Notes: generated by a model from the sequence alone, not told the origin. A stretch of 64,000 nucleotides of DNA from Vibrio japonicus (GCF_024582835.1 NZ_CP102096.1:744001-808000); one strand, 5' to 3'. Numbered from the stretch's first letter, positions 27,072 to 37,322 are shown. Program-made: numbers and translations.

Positions 27072-27860
27072 ATGCATCCGGCACTATGGGTTAGTAAAAC
27101 GGGCTTAGACGCTCAGCAAACAAACATTTCAACGATTTCGAACAACCTCGCGAACGCCTCGACGGTGGGATACAAAAAAAGCCGCGCGGTGTTTGAAGAT
27201 CTTTTTTACCAAAACATTAACCAGCCGGGCGGTCAGTCTTCACAGAATACAGAATTGCCGAGCGGTTTAATGCTGGGTGCGGGTTCTAAAGTGGTCGCAA
27301 CTCAAAAAGTGCATACTCAGGGCAATACCCAAACCACAAACAACAGTTTGGATATGATGATCGAAGGAGACGGTTTCTTTCAGATCCTGATGCCAGATGG
27401 CAACATCGGTTATTCACGTAATGGTCAATTCACGGTTAACGATGAAGGTGTGATTGTGACTTCCGGTGCCGGTTACGCATTGGAGCCTGAAATTGCGATT
27501 CCAGAAGATGCGATCAGCATTACGATTGGTACAGACGGTGAGGTGTCTGTACGTGTTCGTGGTCAGCAGGACAACCAAGTGGTTGGTCAGATTACTACGG
27601 TAGATTTTGTTAACCCAGGCGGTTTGGAACCGATTGGGCAAAACCTTTATTTACCGACGGGTGCAAGTGGCGATCCGCAGGAAGGCGTCCCAGGGCTGGA
27701 TGGTTTTGGTGATCTTCGTCAGTCAATGCTGGAGACATCCAACGTGAATGTTACGGAAGAGTTAGTCAATATGATTGAAGCTCAACGCGTGTATGAAATG
27801 AACTCAAAAGTCATTTCAGCGGTTGATAAGATGATGAGCTTCGTTAACCAGCAACTTTAA
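27072..27860 (+). CDS. flgG: FlgG, distal rod protein
   Basis: 262 residues, the near-invariant distal-rod length. N-terminal ALWVSKTGLDAQQTNISTISNNLANASTVGYKKSR and C-terminal QSMLETSNVNVTEELVNMIEAQRVYEMNSKVI are diagnostic. It spans the peptidoglycan and outer-membrane rings, and rod length sets the P/L-ring distance. Confidence 0.98.
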   Translation: MHPALWVSKTGLDAQQTNISTISNNLANASTVGYKKSRAVFEDLFYQNINQPGGQSSQNTELPSGLMLGAGSKVVATQKVHTQGNTQTTNNSLDMMIEGDGFFQILMPDGNIGYSRNGQFTVNDEGVIVTSGAGYALEPEIAIPEDAISITIGTDGEVSVRVRGQQDNQVVGQITTVDFVNPGGLEPIGQNLYLPTGASGDPQEGVPGLDGFGDLRQSMLETSNVNVTEELVNMIEAQRVYEMNSKVISAVDKMMSFVNQQL

Positions 27861-27884
27861 TCGCGTAGTGTAGAGGATAGATTG

Positions 27885-28664
27885 ATGAGTCGTTTACTTG
27901 CTCTATTAATGGTTAGTGTGATGTCTGGGTGCAGTTTGATGCCATCACCAGTAGAAACATCAGACGTCGCGCAAGGTACTACGACTGTGGACGCGGTTGA
28001 AGGTGACAAATCGGCGGATGACGAAAGTGGCATTGTCGATACACTCCGAGGCAGAAAAGATCCGGTTGCCGGCGATCCTGCTTGGGCTCCAATTCATCCA
28101 AAGCAACAACCAGAACACTACGCAGCAGAAACAGGATCTTTGTTCAGCGCCGCGCGTTCAACTAGCCTGTATGACGACTCTAAGCCGAGAGGTGTCGGAG
28201 ACATTATTACTGTCACGCTGAACGAAAGTACGAAAGCTGCTAAAAGTTCAGATGCCGATCTATCGAAAAACAATGACGCCACCATGGACCCAGTCGAAGT
28301 GGGTGGTAAGCAGTTAGAATTGGGTGAATATAACTTCTCGTACAATTTGAGCAATGACAATTCATTCAGTGGCAGCGCAGCGGCAAATCAAAGCAATAGC
28401 CTATCTGGTTCTATCACTGTCGAAGTCATCGAAGTTCTCGCTAACGGAAATTTAGTGATCCGTGGCGAAAAATGGTTAACGCTCAACACAGGTGACGAAT
28501 ACATTCGCCTGAGTGGAACGATTCGCCCTGATGACATTTCTTACGATAATTCAATTGCTTCTAACCGAATTTCGAATGCGCGTATTCAATACTCTGGAAC
28601 GGGCAATCAACAAGACATGCAAGAGCCGGGATTCTTGGCACGATTCTTTAATGTATCTCTTTAG
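27885..28664 (+). CDS. flgH: FlgH, L-ring lipoprotein
   Basis: 259 residues. Lipoprotein signal with SGC (Cys 16). The body includes [26 protein letters not shown] and a C-terminal [14 protein letters not shown]. It forms the outer-membrane L-ring bushing. Translation probably starts at the ATG at 27885, after AGAGGATAG, rather than at the adjoining TTG at 27882. Confidence 0.97.
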   Translation: MSRLLALLMVSVMSGCSLMPSPVETSDVAQGTTTVDAVEGDKSADDESGIVDTLRGRKDPVAGDPAWAPIHPKQQPEHYAAETGSLFSAARSTSLYDDSKPRGVGDIITVTLNESTKAAKSSDADLSKNNDATMDPVEVGGKQLELGEYNFSYNLSNDNSFSGSAAANQSNSLSGSITVEVIEVLANGNLVIRGEKWLTLNTGDEYIRLSGTIRPDDISYDNSIASNRISNARIQYSGTGNQQDMQEPGFLARFFNVSL

Positions 28665-28716
28665 TCCCGTCTGAAGTCACTTATTTGGCACAGAGATAGA
28701 ATTAAAGGTATCCCCG

Positions 28717-29808
28717 ATGAAGAAGTTGATTCTTGTATTCACCAGCGTATTGCTCTTGGCAACACAAGTACACGCCGCACGTATCAAAGACGTTGCACAA
28801 GTTGCAGGTGTACGTAGTAACCAATTGGTCGGTTATGGCCTGGTTACGGGTTTGCCTGGTACAGGCGAATCAACGCCTTTTACGGATCAAAGCTTTAATG
28901 CCATGTTGCAGAAGTTTGGTATTCAGCTTCCTCCGGGTACAAAGCCTAAAACTAAGAATGTGGCGGCAGTTATTGTTACCGCAGAGCTTCCTGCATTTTC
29001 TAAGCAAGGCCAAACCATAGACGTGACGGTTTCTTCTATCGGAGCGGCAAAAAGCTTACGCGGCGGCACGCTGATGCAAACCATGCTGAAAGGCTTAGAT
29101 GGGCAAGTTTATGCCGTGGCACAAGGCAATTTAGTTGTGAGTGGCTTTAGCGCAACGGGTGCGGATGGCTCTAAAATTGTCGGCAACAACCCAACAGCAG
29201 GCATGATTTCAAACGGTGCGATTGTGGAACGTGAAATCCCAACACCATTTGGCCGCGGTGACTACATCACATTTAATTTACTTGAATCCGATTTTACGAC
29301 TGCTCAGCGTATGGCTGACGCGGTCAATAATTTCTTAGGTCCGCAAATGGCCTCTGCTGTTGATGCTGCTTCGGTTAAAGTCAGAGCGCCAAGAGACATC
29401 TCACAACGCGTTGCATTTCTCTCAGCGATAGAAAACTTGGAGTTTAACCCGGCAGAGGGATCAGCGAAAATTATCGTCAACTCTCGTACTGGCACTATCG
29501 TCGTAGGCAAACATGTGCGTTTGAAGCCTGCAGCAGTCACTCATGGCGGGATGACGGTAGCGATAAAAGAGAACTTAAACGTGAGCCAACCTAATGCATT
29601 TGGCGGCGGTCAGACAGTTGTCGTCCCTGATAGCGATATTGAAGTTACTGAAGCGCAGGGCAAGATGTTTAAATTTGAACCTGGCCTAACATTGGATGAT
29701 TTGGTTCGTGCCGTCAATGAAGTCGGTGCCGCCCCTTCGGATCTCATGGCTATCCTGCAAGCGCTAAAACAAGCTGGTGCTATTGAAGGCCAACTGATCA
29801 TCATTTAA
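28717..29808 (+). CDS. flgI: FlgI, P-ring protein
   Basis: 363 residues. A Sec signal peptide ([20 protein letters not shown]) is followed by [29 protein letters not shown], the start of the mature P-ring subunit. It assembles around the distal rod at the peptidoglycan with help from FlgA (20-21 kb). Confidence 0.97.
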   Translation: MKKLILVFTSVLLLATQVHAARIKDVAQVAGVRSNQLVGYGLVTGLPGTGESTPFTDQSFNAMLQKFGIQLPPGTKPKTKNVAAVIVTAELPAFSKQGQTIDVTVSSIGAAKSLRGGTLMQTMLKGLDGQVYAVAQGNLVVSGFSATGADGSKIVGNNPTAGMISNGAIVEREIPTPFGRGDYITFNLLESDFTTAQRMADAVNNFLGPQMASAVDAASVKVRAPRDISQRVAFLSAIENLEFNPAEGSAKIIVNSRTGTIVVGKHVRLKPAAVTHGGMTVAIKENLNVSQPNAFGGGQTVVVPDSDIEVTEAQGKMFKFEPGLTLDDLVRAVNEVGAAPSDLMAILQALKQAGAIEGQLIII

Positions 29809-29819
29809 CGGAGTAGAGC

Positions 29820-30770
29820 ATGATTAATAACGGTAACGATATTGGCTTTATTCATGACATCGCAGGCTTAGATCAGCTTCGTAAACAAGCGGTTAATGGC
29901 GATGAACAGGGTGAAAAGCAGGCATTGGCCTCAGCAGCACGACAGTTTGAAGCGATCTTTACGTCGATGCTATTCAAATCAATGCGCGATGCAAACTCTA
30001 CCTTTGAATCGGGATTGATGGATAGCCAGAATCAGCAGTTTTACCGCCAAATGATGGATGAGCAAATGTCGAGTGAACTCAGCTCATCCGGTTCATTGGG
30101 GTTGGCAGACATGATCGTTGCGCAGTTAACGTCTGGTTCCGTTGAAAATCCTAATGCTTCAAGCCGTAACACCGATTTTGAAGCCTTGATGAAAAAAGTG
30201 GATCGAGCACGAGCAGCGCAAGCGGAAAAACCAGCGCCTGAAGTAGCGCCTCGTCAGAGTATCGACGTTGCTGCTAAGCAGAGTGTAGACGTGGCTCCGG
30301 CGAAACACTCTTTCGATTCTCCAGAATCCTTTGTTGCATCAATGCGCCCTTACGCCCAAAAAGCGGCAAGAGCATTAGGGGTAGACTCGTCTCTATTACT
30401 GGCTCAGGCTGCACTGGAAACGGGGTGGGGTAAAAAGTTAGTCAGTAACAGCCTTGGTAGCAGCAACAACTTGTTCAACATTAAAGCTGATAGAAGCTGG
30501 AGTGGGGGCAAAGTCGCGACTCAAACCCTTGAATATCATCAAGGTGTACCTGTTAAAGAAAAGGCGGCATTCCGTTCTTACAATAGCTTTGAGGAAAGCT
30601 TCAACGACTATGTGCGTTTCTTGAATGACAACCCTCGCTATACAGTGGCACTTCGTCATGGTGGAAACTCAGAAAGATTTATTGAAGGCATTCATAAAGC
30701 GGGGTATGCGACAGACCCACAATACGCGAGTAAAGTCTTACGAGTGAAAGCGAAAATCGACCAAATGTAA
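29820..30770 (+). CDS. flgJ: FlgJ, rod cap and peptidoglycan hydrolase
   Basis: 316 residues, the dual-domain form. The N-terminal rod-cap part spans about 30-105 (SAARQFEAIFTSMLFKSMRDA). A Pro/Ala linker has two imperfect repeats, QSIDVA and QSVDVA (about 145-160). The C-terminal GH73 glucosaminidase has catalytic E200 in ALETGWGKK. It opens the peptidoglycan for the growing rod. It is last in the flgF operon and a terminator follows. Confidence 0.97.
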   Translation: MINNGNDIGFIHDIAGLDQLRKQAVNGDEQGEKQALASAARQFEAIFTSMLFKSMRDANSTFESGLMDSQNQQFYRQMMDEQMSSELSSSGSLGLADMIVAQLTSGSVENPNASSRNTDFEALMKKVDRARAAQAEKPAPEVAPRQSIDVAAKQSVDVAPAKHSFDSPESFVASMRPYAQKAARALGVDSSLLLAQAALETGWGKKLVSNSLGSSNNLFNIKADRSWSGGKVATQTLEYHQGVPVKEKAAFRSYNSFEESFNDYVRFLNDNPRYTVALRHGGNSERFIEGIHKAGYATDPQYASKVLRVKAKIDQM

Positions 30771-30774
30771 TCGA

Positions 30775-30798
30775 GACTCACCTGCGGGTGAGTTTTTA
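30775..30798 (+). terminator. flgJ terminator
   Basis: ACTCACC / GGTGAGT stem with a TGCG loop and TTTTTATTT. Confidence 0.9.
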
Positions 30799-30879
30799 TT
30801 TCTTCAACATAGTCTTTTATTTCTCCATATCTTCCTGTTCATCTTCCTATTCATAAAGTTCTCACCGTATACATGCCAT

Positions 30880-30895
30880 TGGCACACATATTGCT
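30880..30895 (+). promoter_or_regulatory. sigma-54 promoter of flgKL
   Basis: TGGCACACATATTGCT, a near-perfect -24/-12 element, about 55 bases before flgK. Confidence 0.92.
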
Positions 30896-30950
30896 ATTTC
30901 TTTATTAGATACTCAGTTTAGGCTGATTTTTAAGGTTTTTTGGGGGCAAT

Positions 30951-32825
30951 ATGGCGTCTGATCTGCTGAATCTTGGTTCGCAAAGCGTACTGACGGCTCA
31001 GAGACAACTAAACACCACTGGTCATAACATCTCGAATGTGAATACCGAGGGTTATAGCCGTCAATCGGTGATACAAGGCACAAACATGCCGCGCCAGTTC
31101 GGTGGGGAGTCCTATGGTATGGGCGTGCATGTGGAAAATGTTCGCCGATCGTGGGATCAGTTTGCCGTCAATGAACTCAATTTGTCGACCACAAGCCACG
31201 CGAGAAAACTTGATGATGAAAGTAATCTTGAGATGCTCTCAGATATGCTTTCGTCTGTGGCGTCTAAAAAAATTCCTGAAAACTTAAACGAGTGGTTTGA
31301 TGCGGTCAAATCTCTTGCGGATACCCCTAATGATGTTGGTGCTCGCAAGGTCGTTCTCGAAAAAGCGACGTTGATTACTCAAAACCTGAATGACTTCCAC
31401 GAAACCATTCGCCGCCAGTCCGATGTAACCAATAAGAAGTTGGAATTAGGCGTGGAGCGAATGAACCAACTTGCGGTTGAAATTCGAGATTTACATCGAC
31501 TCATGATGCGCACGCCTGGCCCTCATAATGACCTGATGGACCAGCATGAACAGCTTATTAACGAGCTGTCAGAGTACACCAAAGTGACCGTGACTCCGCG
31601 TAAGAACTCGGAAGGTTTTAACGTTCATATTGGCAATGGTCACACTTTGGTATCTGGTACGGAAGCGAGTCAACTCACCATGATTGATGGTCAACCAGAT
31701 GTGCATCAACGCCGCCTCGCGATGGTCGAAGGTAAAGGTATTAAAGCCATAACGACCAAAGATATTGACGGTAAAGTGGGCGCGATGCTGTCTATGAGAG
31801 ATGAAAAAATTCCTCAGATTATGGATGAGCTCGGTAAATTAGCGACCGCATTTTCTCACGATATCAATGAGCTGCAATCGCAGGGATTAGACCTTAAAGG
31901 TAATGTCGGTGGGCTTATGTTCACTGACGTCAACTCTGACATAGCGGCTAAATCTCGCGTGGTGACATCGACCAACTCTAACGCTGATTTAGCGGTCTAC
32001 ATTGAAGATACGTCAAAATTGGTTGGGGGTGAGTATTCACTTCAATCGACGGGTAGCGAATATTATCTTACTCGCCCAAATGGAGAACAGACCGCAGTGC
32101 CTGTTGTTGGCAATGCGATTACAGTCGATGGCCTTAGAATCGAAATTAACTCGGACTTGGCTGCAGGTGAGCGAGTTTTGTTAAGGCCAACACGTAACGG
32201 TGCCGCTCAGATCAAGATGGAAACCAATGATCCCAACCACATCGCGGCTCAAAGCTATGAGGCATCGACCACTTTTGCACAAGGAGATGCCAAGTTTTCC
32301 ATTGAAAACGTCGGCGCGTTGCGCGAGTTTGAGGTAATTATTTCCCCTGATGGGAAGCAATTTGCCGTCACCGATCCAAAAGGGAAAATCCTTCTCTCGC
32401 CACAGGCTTACCCACCAGCAGGGGCTGTGACCGTGCAAGGGACAACATTTGAGTTATCAGAGGGCGCATTAGCCAACGACAAATTTACGGCAAACCTTGT
32501 CCCATCAGAAGGTGACAACGGTAACTTGCTAAAAATGCAAAATATCCAGACTGAGAAAAAACTCAATGATGGTGAGTCGACGGTAGTGGATATTTACCAC
32601 AACTTAAACACGGACGTCGGCTTGCAGATGTCTACTGCATCGCGTTTGACGGATGTTTCTCGTTTGGAAAAAGAATCTGCACAAGAACGGGTCGCTTCCA
32701 TTTCTGGTGTGAATCTCGATGAAGAGGCCGCCAACATGATGAAATTTCAACAAGCTTACATGGCTTCTTCGCGCATTATGCAAGCGGCTAACGATACCTT
32801 TAACAGTATTCTGGCATTGAGATAG
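30951..32825 (+). CDS. flgK: FlgK, hook-filament junction protein 1
   Basis: 624 residues. N-terminal SDLLNLGSQSVLTAQRQLNTTGHNISNVNTEGYSRQ and C-terminal ISGVNLDEEAANMMKFQQAYMASSRIMQAAN are the HAP1 signatures. FlgK is a client of FlgN and joins hook to filament. A strong GGGGG ribosome site precedes it, and flgL follows nine bases after its stop. Confidence 0.97.
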   Translation: MASDLLNLGSQSVLTAQRQLNTTGHNISNVNTEGYSRQSVIQGTNMPRQFGGESYGMGVHVENVRRSWDQFAVNELNLSTTSHARKLDDESNLEMLSDMLSSVASKKIPENLNEWFDAVKSLADTPNDVGARKVVLEKATLITQNLNDFHETIRRQSDVTNKKLELGVERMNQLAVEIRDLHRLMMRTPGPHNDLMDQHEQLINELSEYTKVTVTPRKNSEGFNVHIGNGHTLVSGTEASQLTMIDGQPDVHQRRLAMVEGKGIKAITTKDIDGKVGAMLSMRDEKIPQIMDELGKLATAFSHDINELQSQGLDLKGNVGGLMFTDVNSDIAAKSRVVTSTNSNADLAVYIEDTSKLVGGEYSLQSTGSEYYLTRPNGEQTAVPVVGNAITVDGLRIEINSDLAAGERVLLRPTRNGAAQIKMETNDPNHIAAQSYEASTTFAQGDAKFSIENVGALREFEVIISPDGKQFAVTDPKGKILLSPQAYPPAGAVTVQGTTFELSEGALANDKFTANLVPSEGDNGNLLKMQNIQTEKKLNDGESTVVDIYHNLNTDVGLQMSTASRLTDVSRLEKESAQERVASISGVNLDEEAANMMKFQQAYMASSRIMQAANDTFNSILALR

Positions 32826-32834
32826 GGAGGGTAA

Positions 32835-34028
32835 ATGTTAAATAGAATCTCTAGCTTCCATAACTATCAGTCAGTGCAAAACGATTTTCGTCGTCAAGAA
32901 ACTCAAGTGCATCATAACCAAGCGCAGTTGGCTTCTGGCAAAAAACTGATGAAAGCCAGTGATGACCCGTTGGCGACTCACTATGTGCAGAACCTCAGCC
33001 AACAGAAGGAACAACTTCGCCAATACACTGATGCTATCGTGTTAACGCGTAATCGCCTTGAGAACCAAGAAGCGATTATCTCCAATGCGGAAAGTACGAC
33101 AGATGAAGCGAAACGCACAGTCATGGAAATGATCAACGGCTCGCTCTCTCCTGAAGATCGAATGGCAAAACGTAGAGAAATTCAGGAGATGGCGAACAAC
33201 TTCTTCACTTTGGCGAATGTTCAGAATGAAAGCGGGAATTATATCTTTGCAGGCACTAAGCCCAAGAATCAACCATTCTTCCGTGATAGAAATGGAGAAG
33301 TGACCTACGCAGGCGATAGTTACCAGCGAAATATGAAAATTTCTAATAGCTTAGTCATGCCGATTAATGACCCTGGCAATAAGTTGTTTATGGAAATCGA
33401 TAACCCACTTGGTGATTTTGAACCTCAATATAACTTGCAGGAAGCGTCAGAGCTGTTACTTGAACGTGCCACCAATTTAAACCCAGATGACCAGTCTACG
33501 TATACCGTCACGTTTGTGGATATGCCTGAGGGTAAATACGGCTATCAGTTGGAACGAGATGGCTCCGTTGTAAAAGCGGATACGTTTGAGCCATCAAAAG
33601 GCATTCAATTTGAAGATGTTTCTATTCAGGTAAAAGGCCAAATTACCAAGGGTGATGCGATTACCTTGGAGCCACGCAAAACCTACAGTGTATTTGATAC
33701 GTTTAAAGAGACGATGGAGTTGGCCACTGGTTCTGTGTCCGATGCGTCTAATACGGCAAAACTTCACCAGTTAACGGAAGAGTTCCATGCCGCGTTTATT
33801 CATTTAAACAAAGCAAGATCCGATATCGGAGCGCGATTAAGCACGCTGGATATTCAAGAAGAGCAGCATGATGATTTCCAACTAACTCTGGCTAAATCTC
33901 AGAGTAACTTTGAAGATTTGGATTATGCAGACGCGATCATCGAATTTAATGAAAACTCGCGTGCTCTGCAGGCTTCGCAGCAAGCATTCGGAAAAACAAA
34001 AGATTTAACGTTATTTAACTATATCTAA
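32835..34028 (+). CDS. flgL: FlgL, hook-filament junction protein 3
   Basis: 397 residues with flagellin-like N- and C-terminal helices (MLNRISSFHNYQSVQNDFRRQ; EDLDYADAIIEFNENSRALQASQQAFGKTKDLTLFNYI). It lies between FlgK and flagellin in the filament. Co-transcribed with flgK from the sigma-54 site at 30.9 kb. Confidence 0.97.
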   Translation: MLNRISSFHNYQSVQNDFRRQETQVHHNQAQLASGKKLMKASDDPLATHYVQNLSQQKEQLRQYTDAIVLTRNRLENQEAIISNAESTTDEAKRTVMEMINGSLSPEDRMAKRREIQEMANNFFTLANVQNESGNYIFAGTKPKNQPFFRDRNGEVTYAGDSYQRNMKISNSLVMPINDPGNKLFMEIDNPLGDFEPQYNLQEASELLLERATNLNPDDQSTYTVTFVDMPEGKYGYQLERDGSVVKADTFEPSKGIQFEDVSIQVKGQITKGDAITLEPRKTYSVFDTFKETMELATGSVSDASNTAKLHQLTEEFHAAFIHLNKARSDIGARLSTLDIQEEQHDDFQLTLAKSQSNFEDLDYADAIIEFNENSRALQASQQAFGKTKDLTLFNYI

Positions 34029-34135
34029 TTGATATTGCTCTCTTAAGAGCCATGCCTTAAGAGCGATTCATTAGGAAAATAGCCAACCTGACAAGTTACT
34101 TAACAACATAGTGTAAGGCAATCAGGTGGCAATAT

Positions 34136-34156
34136 GGCGGCAAGCTACTTGCCGCC
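34136..34156 (+). terminator. strong hairpin after flgL without a T-tail
   Basis: GGCGGCAAG / CTTGCCGCC with a 3-base loop about 110 bases beyond flgL. A short GGTATTGG tail makes it a poor intrinsic terminator. It may mark the mRNA 3' end after processing. Confidence 0.5.
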
Positions 34157-34257
34157 GGTATTGGACAAAATACAAGCGATAAACAGTTACCTTTCTGTTT
34201 GGTTTTAAGTTGTTGAAAATTATATGGTTTAAAATTAACTTGATGAGATTTTAAACT

Positions 34258-34273
34258 TGGCACATAACTTGAA
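34258..34273 (+). promoter_or_regulatory. variant sigma-54 promoter of the first flagellin
   Basis: TGGCACATAACTTGAA: the -24 half (TGGCAC) is perfect and the spacing is right, but the -12 GC is GA. About 130 bases before the flagellin start. Confidence 0.6.
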
Positions 34274-34302
34274 TTAACTGAGTTAGAGTTTGAAAACAGG
34301 TT

Positions 34303-34320
34303 TAAGCAAAATTTTGCTTA
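34303..34320 (+). repeat. 18-bp palindrome in flagellin leader
   Basis: TAAGCAAAATTTTGCTTA, fully self-complementary, about 86 bases upstream of the flagellin ATG and inside the predicted mRNA leader. Confidence 0.65.
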
Positions 34321-34368
34321 GCAAGGCATTTTACGGTCAGTGCTTCCAAATGAGATTAAGCTGGCCGC

Positions 34369-34386
34369 TTCGCAAGCACTTGCGAA
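34369..34386 (+). repeat. leader hairpin just upstream of the flagellin ribosome site
   Basis: TTCGCAAG-CA-CTTGCGAA, an inverted repeat with 8-base arms, ending six bases before the AGGAG Shine-Dalgarno. Confidence 0.65.
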
Positions 34387-34405
34387 CTCACTAGGAGAGC
34401 AAATT

Positions 34406-35545
34406 ATGACCATTACAGTAAATACCAATGTTTCGGCGATGACCGCACAGCGTTACCTTGATAAGGCAACAGGCGATCTGACAACGTCAATGGAGCGTTT
34501 GTCTTCGGGCCAGAAAATCAATAGTGCAAAAGATGACGCTGCCGGTCTACAGATCTCAAACCGATTGACCGCCCAGTCTCGTGGTTTGGATGTCGCAATG
34601 CGCAACGCCAACGATGGTATTTCGATTGCACAAACGGCAGAAGGCGCGATGAACGAATCGACGGCGATTCTACAACGTATGCGTGACCTTTCGCTTCAGT
34701 CAGCTAACGGCACGAACTCTGACTCTGAACGTGGAGCGATCAACGAAGAGATCACTGCACTTCAAGACGAACTTAACCGTATCGCTGAAACAACATCATT
34801 TGGTGGTCGTAAACTACTGAATGGCAGCTTCGGTGAAGCATCATTCCAGATCGGTGCAAGTTCAGGTGAAGCGATTATTATGGGTCTGACTAATATTCGT
34901 GCGGACGATTTCCGTATGGGTGGTCAAACGTTTGTCGCTGACCAAGGCAAAGGTAAAGACTGGGGTGTACCAGCGGCAGCTAAAGATCTTAAATTTGAAT
35001 TTACGACTAAAGATGGCGAAGCAGTCACCATCGATATCCTTGCGAAAGCAGGTGATGATATCGAGGAGCTGGCAACGTACATTAATGGTCAGACCGATTT
35101 ACTCAAAGCGTCTGTCGATCAAGATGGCAAGCTGCAGGTTTTTGCTGCAGAACCAAACTTATCTGGCAACCTAGCTATCTCTGGTGCTTTGTCTGGTGAG
35201 CTTGGCCTTGTTGGAGGCGCTGGTGCTCAGACAACCGTTCAGAATATCGATGTACGTGATGTCGGTGGTGCTCAAAATGCTGTGGGTATTATTGATGCGG
35301 CGTTGAAATATGTAGATTCTCAGCGTGCTGACCTTGGTGCAAAACAGAACCGTTTAAGTCATAGCATCAACAATTTGGCTAACATCCAAGAAAACGTTGA
35401 AGCGTCAAACAGCCGCATCCGCGACACTGATTTCGCGAAAGAAACAACGGCAATGACGAAATCTCAGATTCTGCAACAAGCGGGTACTTCTATTCTCGCT
35501 CAAGCAAAACAATTGCCAAACTCTGCAATGTCGCTATTGCAGTAG
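34406..35545 (+). CDS. polar flagellin (first of two)
   Basis: 379 residues. The start [21 protein letters not shown] and the end [32 protein letters not shown] are the conserved D0/D1 ends, with a short variable D2/D3 typical of Vibrio. An upstream in-frame ATG (34340) is rejected because the ATG at 34406 has AGGAG and gives the flagellin N-terminus. It is directly downstream of flgL, the place of flaC-type genes in other vibrios. I do not assign the letter firmly. Confidence 0.95.
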   Translation: MTITVNTNVSAMTAQRYLDKATGDLTTSMERLSSGQKINSAKDDAAGLQISNRLTAQSRGLDVAMRNANDGISIAQTAEGAMNESTAILQRMRDLSLQSANGTNSDSERGAINEEITALQDELNRIAETTSFGGRKLLNGSFGEASFQIGASSGEAIIMGLTNIRADDFRMGGQTFVADQGKGKDWGVPAAAKDLKFEFTTKDGEAVTIDILAKAGDDIEELATYINGQTDLLKASVDQDGKLQVFAAEPNLSGNLAISGALSGELGLVGGAGAQTTVQNIDVRDVGGAQNAVGIIDAALKYVDSQRADLGAKQNRLSHSINNLANIQENVEASNSRIRDTDFAKETTAMTKSQILQQAGTSILAQAKQLPNSAMSLLQ

Positions 35546-35553
35546 TAGTCAAT

Positions 35554-35594
35554 ATCTTCACTGACGCAAACCCAGACGTGGGGTTAGTGAAGAT
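35554..35594 (+). terminator. long hairpin after the first flagellin
   Basis: ATCTTCACT pairs with AGTGAAGAT, with an inner AAACCC / GGGGTT pairing. It has no T-run, so it may protect the mRNA 3' end. Confidence 0.5.
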
Positions 35595-35723
35595 TTGATG
35601 GCAAGCATAGGTAATCGTTCATCGAGGCTCTCTCTCATACCTGCCTCTTGGATTATTTGCTTATGTGACAATAGCCAAGCTTTGATCATTTCTCTCGATC
35701 TCCGCAATGCATGGCTAACCTTC

Positions 35724-35757
35724 TAGCCCCAGTTCTCTCAAAGGAAAGGGGCTTTTT
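35724..35757 (+). terminator. flagellin terminator leading into a microsatellite
   Basis: AGCCCC / GGGGCT arms with a long loop followed by TTTTTCTTTTC. The T-rich tail continues as the TTTC repeat. Confidence 0.65.
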
Positions 35758-35834
<77 letters not shown>

Positions 35835-35954
35835 GGCACAAATCTCCTACCGTCCAAGTGGCAGAAAACTTTAACGTTGAATCTCAAAACTCTCTGATCG
35901 ATCTAACTTCCTATGAAATAACGAAGTGAATGCTATTTAATATCGCTCATCCTC

Positions 35955-35981
35955 TAAAGGTGAGCGAATTTTAGTCGTTAT
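35955..35981 (+). promoter_or_regulatory. sigma-28-like promoter of the second flagellin
   Basis: TAAAGGTG, exactly 11 bases, then GTCGTTAT (consensus TAAAGTTT-N11-GCCGATAA). The correct spacing and a good -35 half support it, and the -10 half matches at five of eight positions. A CGCTCA / TGAGCG dyad brackets the -35. Confidence 0.6.
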
Positions 35982-36072
35982 AAGGGTACTTTGAGAGAAC
36001 TCATTGGTTTTCCGAGACGTCGGAAAGCTTTCGGAAGTTCCGGCAAACGGAAAATCAATAGGAGAGACCACT

Positions 36073-37206
36073 ATGGCGGTTAACGTAAATACTAATGTTT
36101 CAGCAATGACAGCACAGAGACATTTGAATAATGCGACGAGTGCACAGCAAGCCTCAATGGAGAAGCTATCGTCAGGCTTTAAGATCAACAGTGCGAAAGA
36201 TGACGCCGCTGGCCTACAAATATCAAATCGATTAAACGTACAGAGCCGTGGCCTAGATGTCGCTGTTCGTAACGCGAATGACGGTATATCTATGGCACAA
36301 ACCGCTGAAGGCGCCATGAACGAAACAACTAATATCCTACAGCGAATGCGTGATTTATCTCTCCAATCTGCGAATGGTTCTAACTCTAAATCTGAACGTG
36401 TTGCGATTCAGGAAGAGATTACCGCGTTAAACGATGAACTTAACAGAATTGCGGAAACGACATCGTTTGGTGGTAATAAGCTACTGAATGGTACCTTCGC
36501 GACTAAGTCGTTCCAGATCGGGGCGGACAATGGTGAAGCGGTTATGCTGACGATGAAAAATATGCGTAGCGATAACACGATGATGGGCGGAAACAGCTAT
36601 CAAGCCGCCAATGCTAAAGATGCAAACTGGGCTGTTGACGGTACAGCAAATGATTTGACCATTTCGCTTACCGATAAAGCAGGCGATGCGCAGACCATTA
36701 CGATTAATGCGAAAGCGGGTGATGACATAGAAGAGCTTGCTACCTACATCAACGGCCAAACAGATATGGTGAAAGCATCGATTGATGAAGATGGGAACAT
36801 GCAGATCTTTGCTGATAATAACAAAGTTGAAGGCGCAGTAACGTTCGGAGGCGCTTTGAACACTGAGTTAAGCTTCGGAGGAGCTCAAGCGGTGACGGTT
36901 GATACTATCGATGTAACAACGGTTGGGGGCGCCCAGGAATCCGTGGCGATTGTTGATGCAGCGTTGAAGTTTGTTGATAGCCATCGCGCAGAGCTTGGTG
37001 CGTTTCAAAACCGTTTCAATCACGCGGTCAACAACTTAGATAACATTAACGAAAATGTAAATGCATCTAAGAGCCGCATCAAAGATACGGACTTTGCAAA
37101 AGAAACCACCGCTTTGACTAAGTCCCAGATCTTGAGCCAAGCATCTAGTTCTGTACTTGCTCAAGCGAAACAAGCGCCAAATTCGGCATTAGCACTGCTA
37201 GGGTAG
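36073..37206 (+). CDS. polar flagellin (second of two)
   Basis: 377 residues, closely related to the first flagellin over both ends ([44 protein letters not shown]). It differs mainly in the exposed middle, about residues 165-290. The ATG at 36073, after AGGAGAG, gives the flagellin N-terminus, and an in-frame ATG at 36004 would add a non-family extension. Vibrios build filaments from several flagellins. This one appears to be sigma-28 dependent while its neighbour looks sigma-54 dependent. A bidirectional terminator follows. Confidence 0.95.
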   Translation: MAVNVNTNVSAMTAQRHLNNATSAQQASMEKLSSGFKINSAKDDAAGLQISNRLNVQSRGLDVAVRNANDGISMAQTAEGAMNETTNILQRMRDLSLQSANGSNSKSERVAIQEEITALNDELNRIAETTSFGGNKLLNGTFATKSFQIGADNGEAVMLTMKNMRSDNTMMGGNSYQAANAKDANWAVDGTANDLTISLTDKAGDAQTITINAKAGDDIEELATYINGQTDMVKASIDEDGNMQIFADNNKVEGAVTFGGALNTELSFGGAQAVTVDTIDVTTVGGAQESVAIVDAALKFVDSHRAELGAFQNRFNHAVNNLDNINENVNASKSRIKDTDFAKETTALTKSQILSQASSSVLAQAKQAPNSALALLG

Positions 37207-37233
37207 AAGCTTATTTATATAGGTTTCACTAAC

Positions 37234-37261
37234 AAAAAATCCAGCTTCGGCTGGATTTTTT
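37234..37261. terminator. bidirectional terminator after the second flagellin
   Basis: AAAAAATCCAGC / GCTGGATTTTTT with a TTCG loop. It has T-runs on both strands and separates the flagellin from the opposing tRNA array. Confidence 0.92.
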
Positions 37262-37285
37262 GTTTTCATCAACGCTAGAAGTAGA

Positions 37286-37314
37286 TAAAAGAAAACCCAG
37301 CAAAAGCTGGGTTT
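37286..37314 (-). terminator. terminator of the tRNA array
   Basis: AAACCCAGC / GCTGGGTTT with a 4-base loop. The minus strand continues TTCTTTT. It lies nine bases beyond the last tRNA-Leu. Confidence 0.88.
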
Positions 37315-37322
37315 CTAATCGA

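Larger units (their letters stand above)
34029..34405. other. flgL-flagellin intergenic region and flagellin leader
   Basis: No gene seen. In order it holds a CTCTTAAGAG palindrome, a strong GGCGGCAAG / CTTGCCGCC hairpin (34136-34156), a variant sigma-54 site (34258-34273), and a leader of about 120 bases with two more perfect dyads. The dyads are an 18-bp palindrome (34303-34320) and an 8-bp stem (34369-34386). A clean AGGAG (34393-34397) precedes the flagellin ATG. Confidence 0.65.

Noticed and set aside
34340..34405. N-terminal extension of the first flagellin
   Set aside because: It covers the leader hairpin and ribosome site, and flagellin begins at the MTITVNTN start at 34406.
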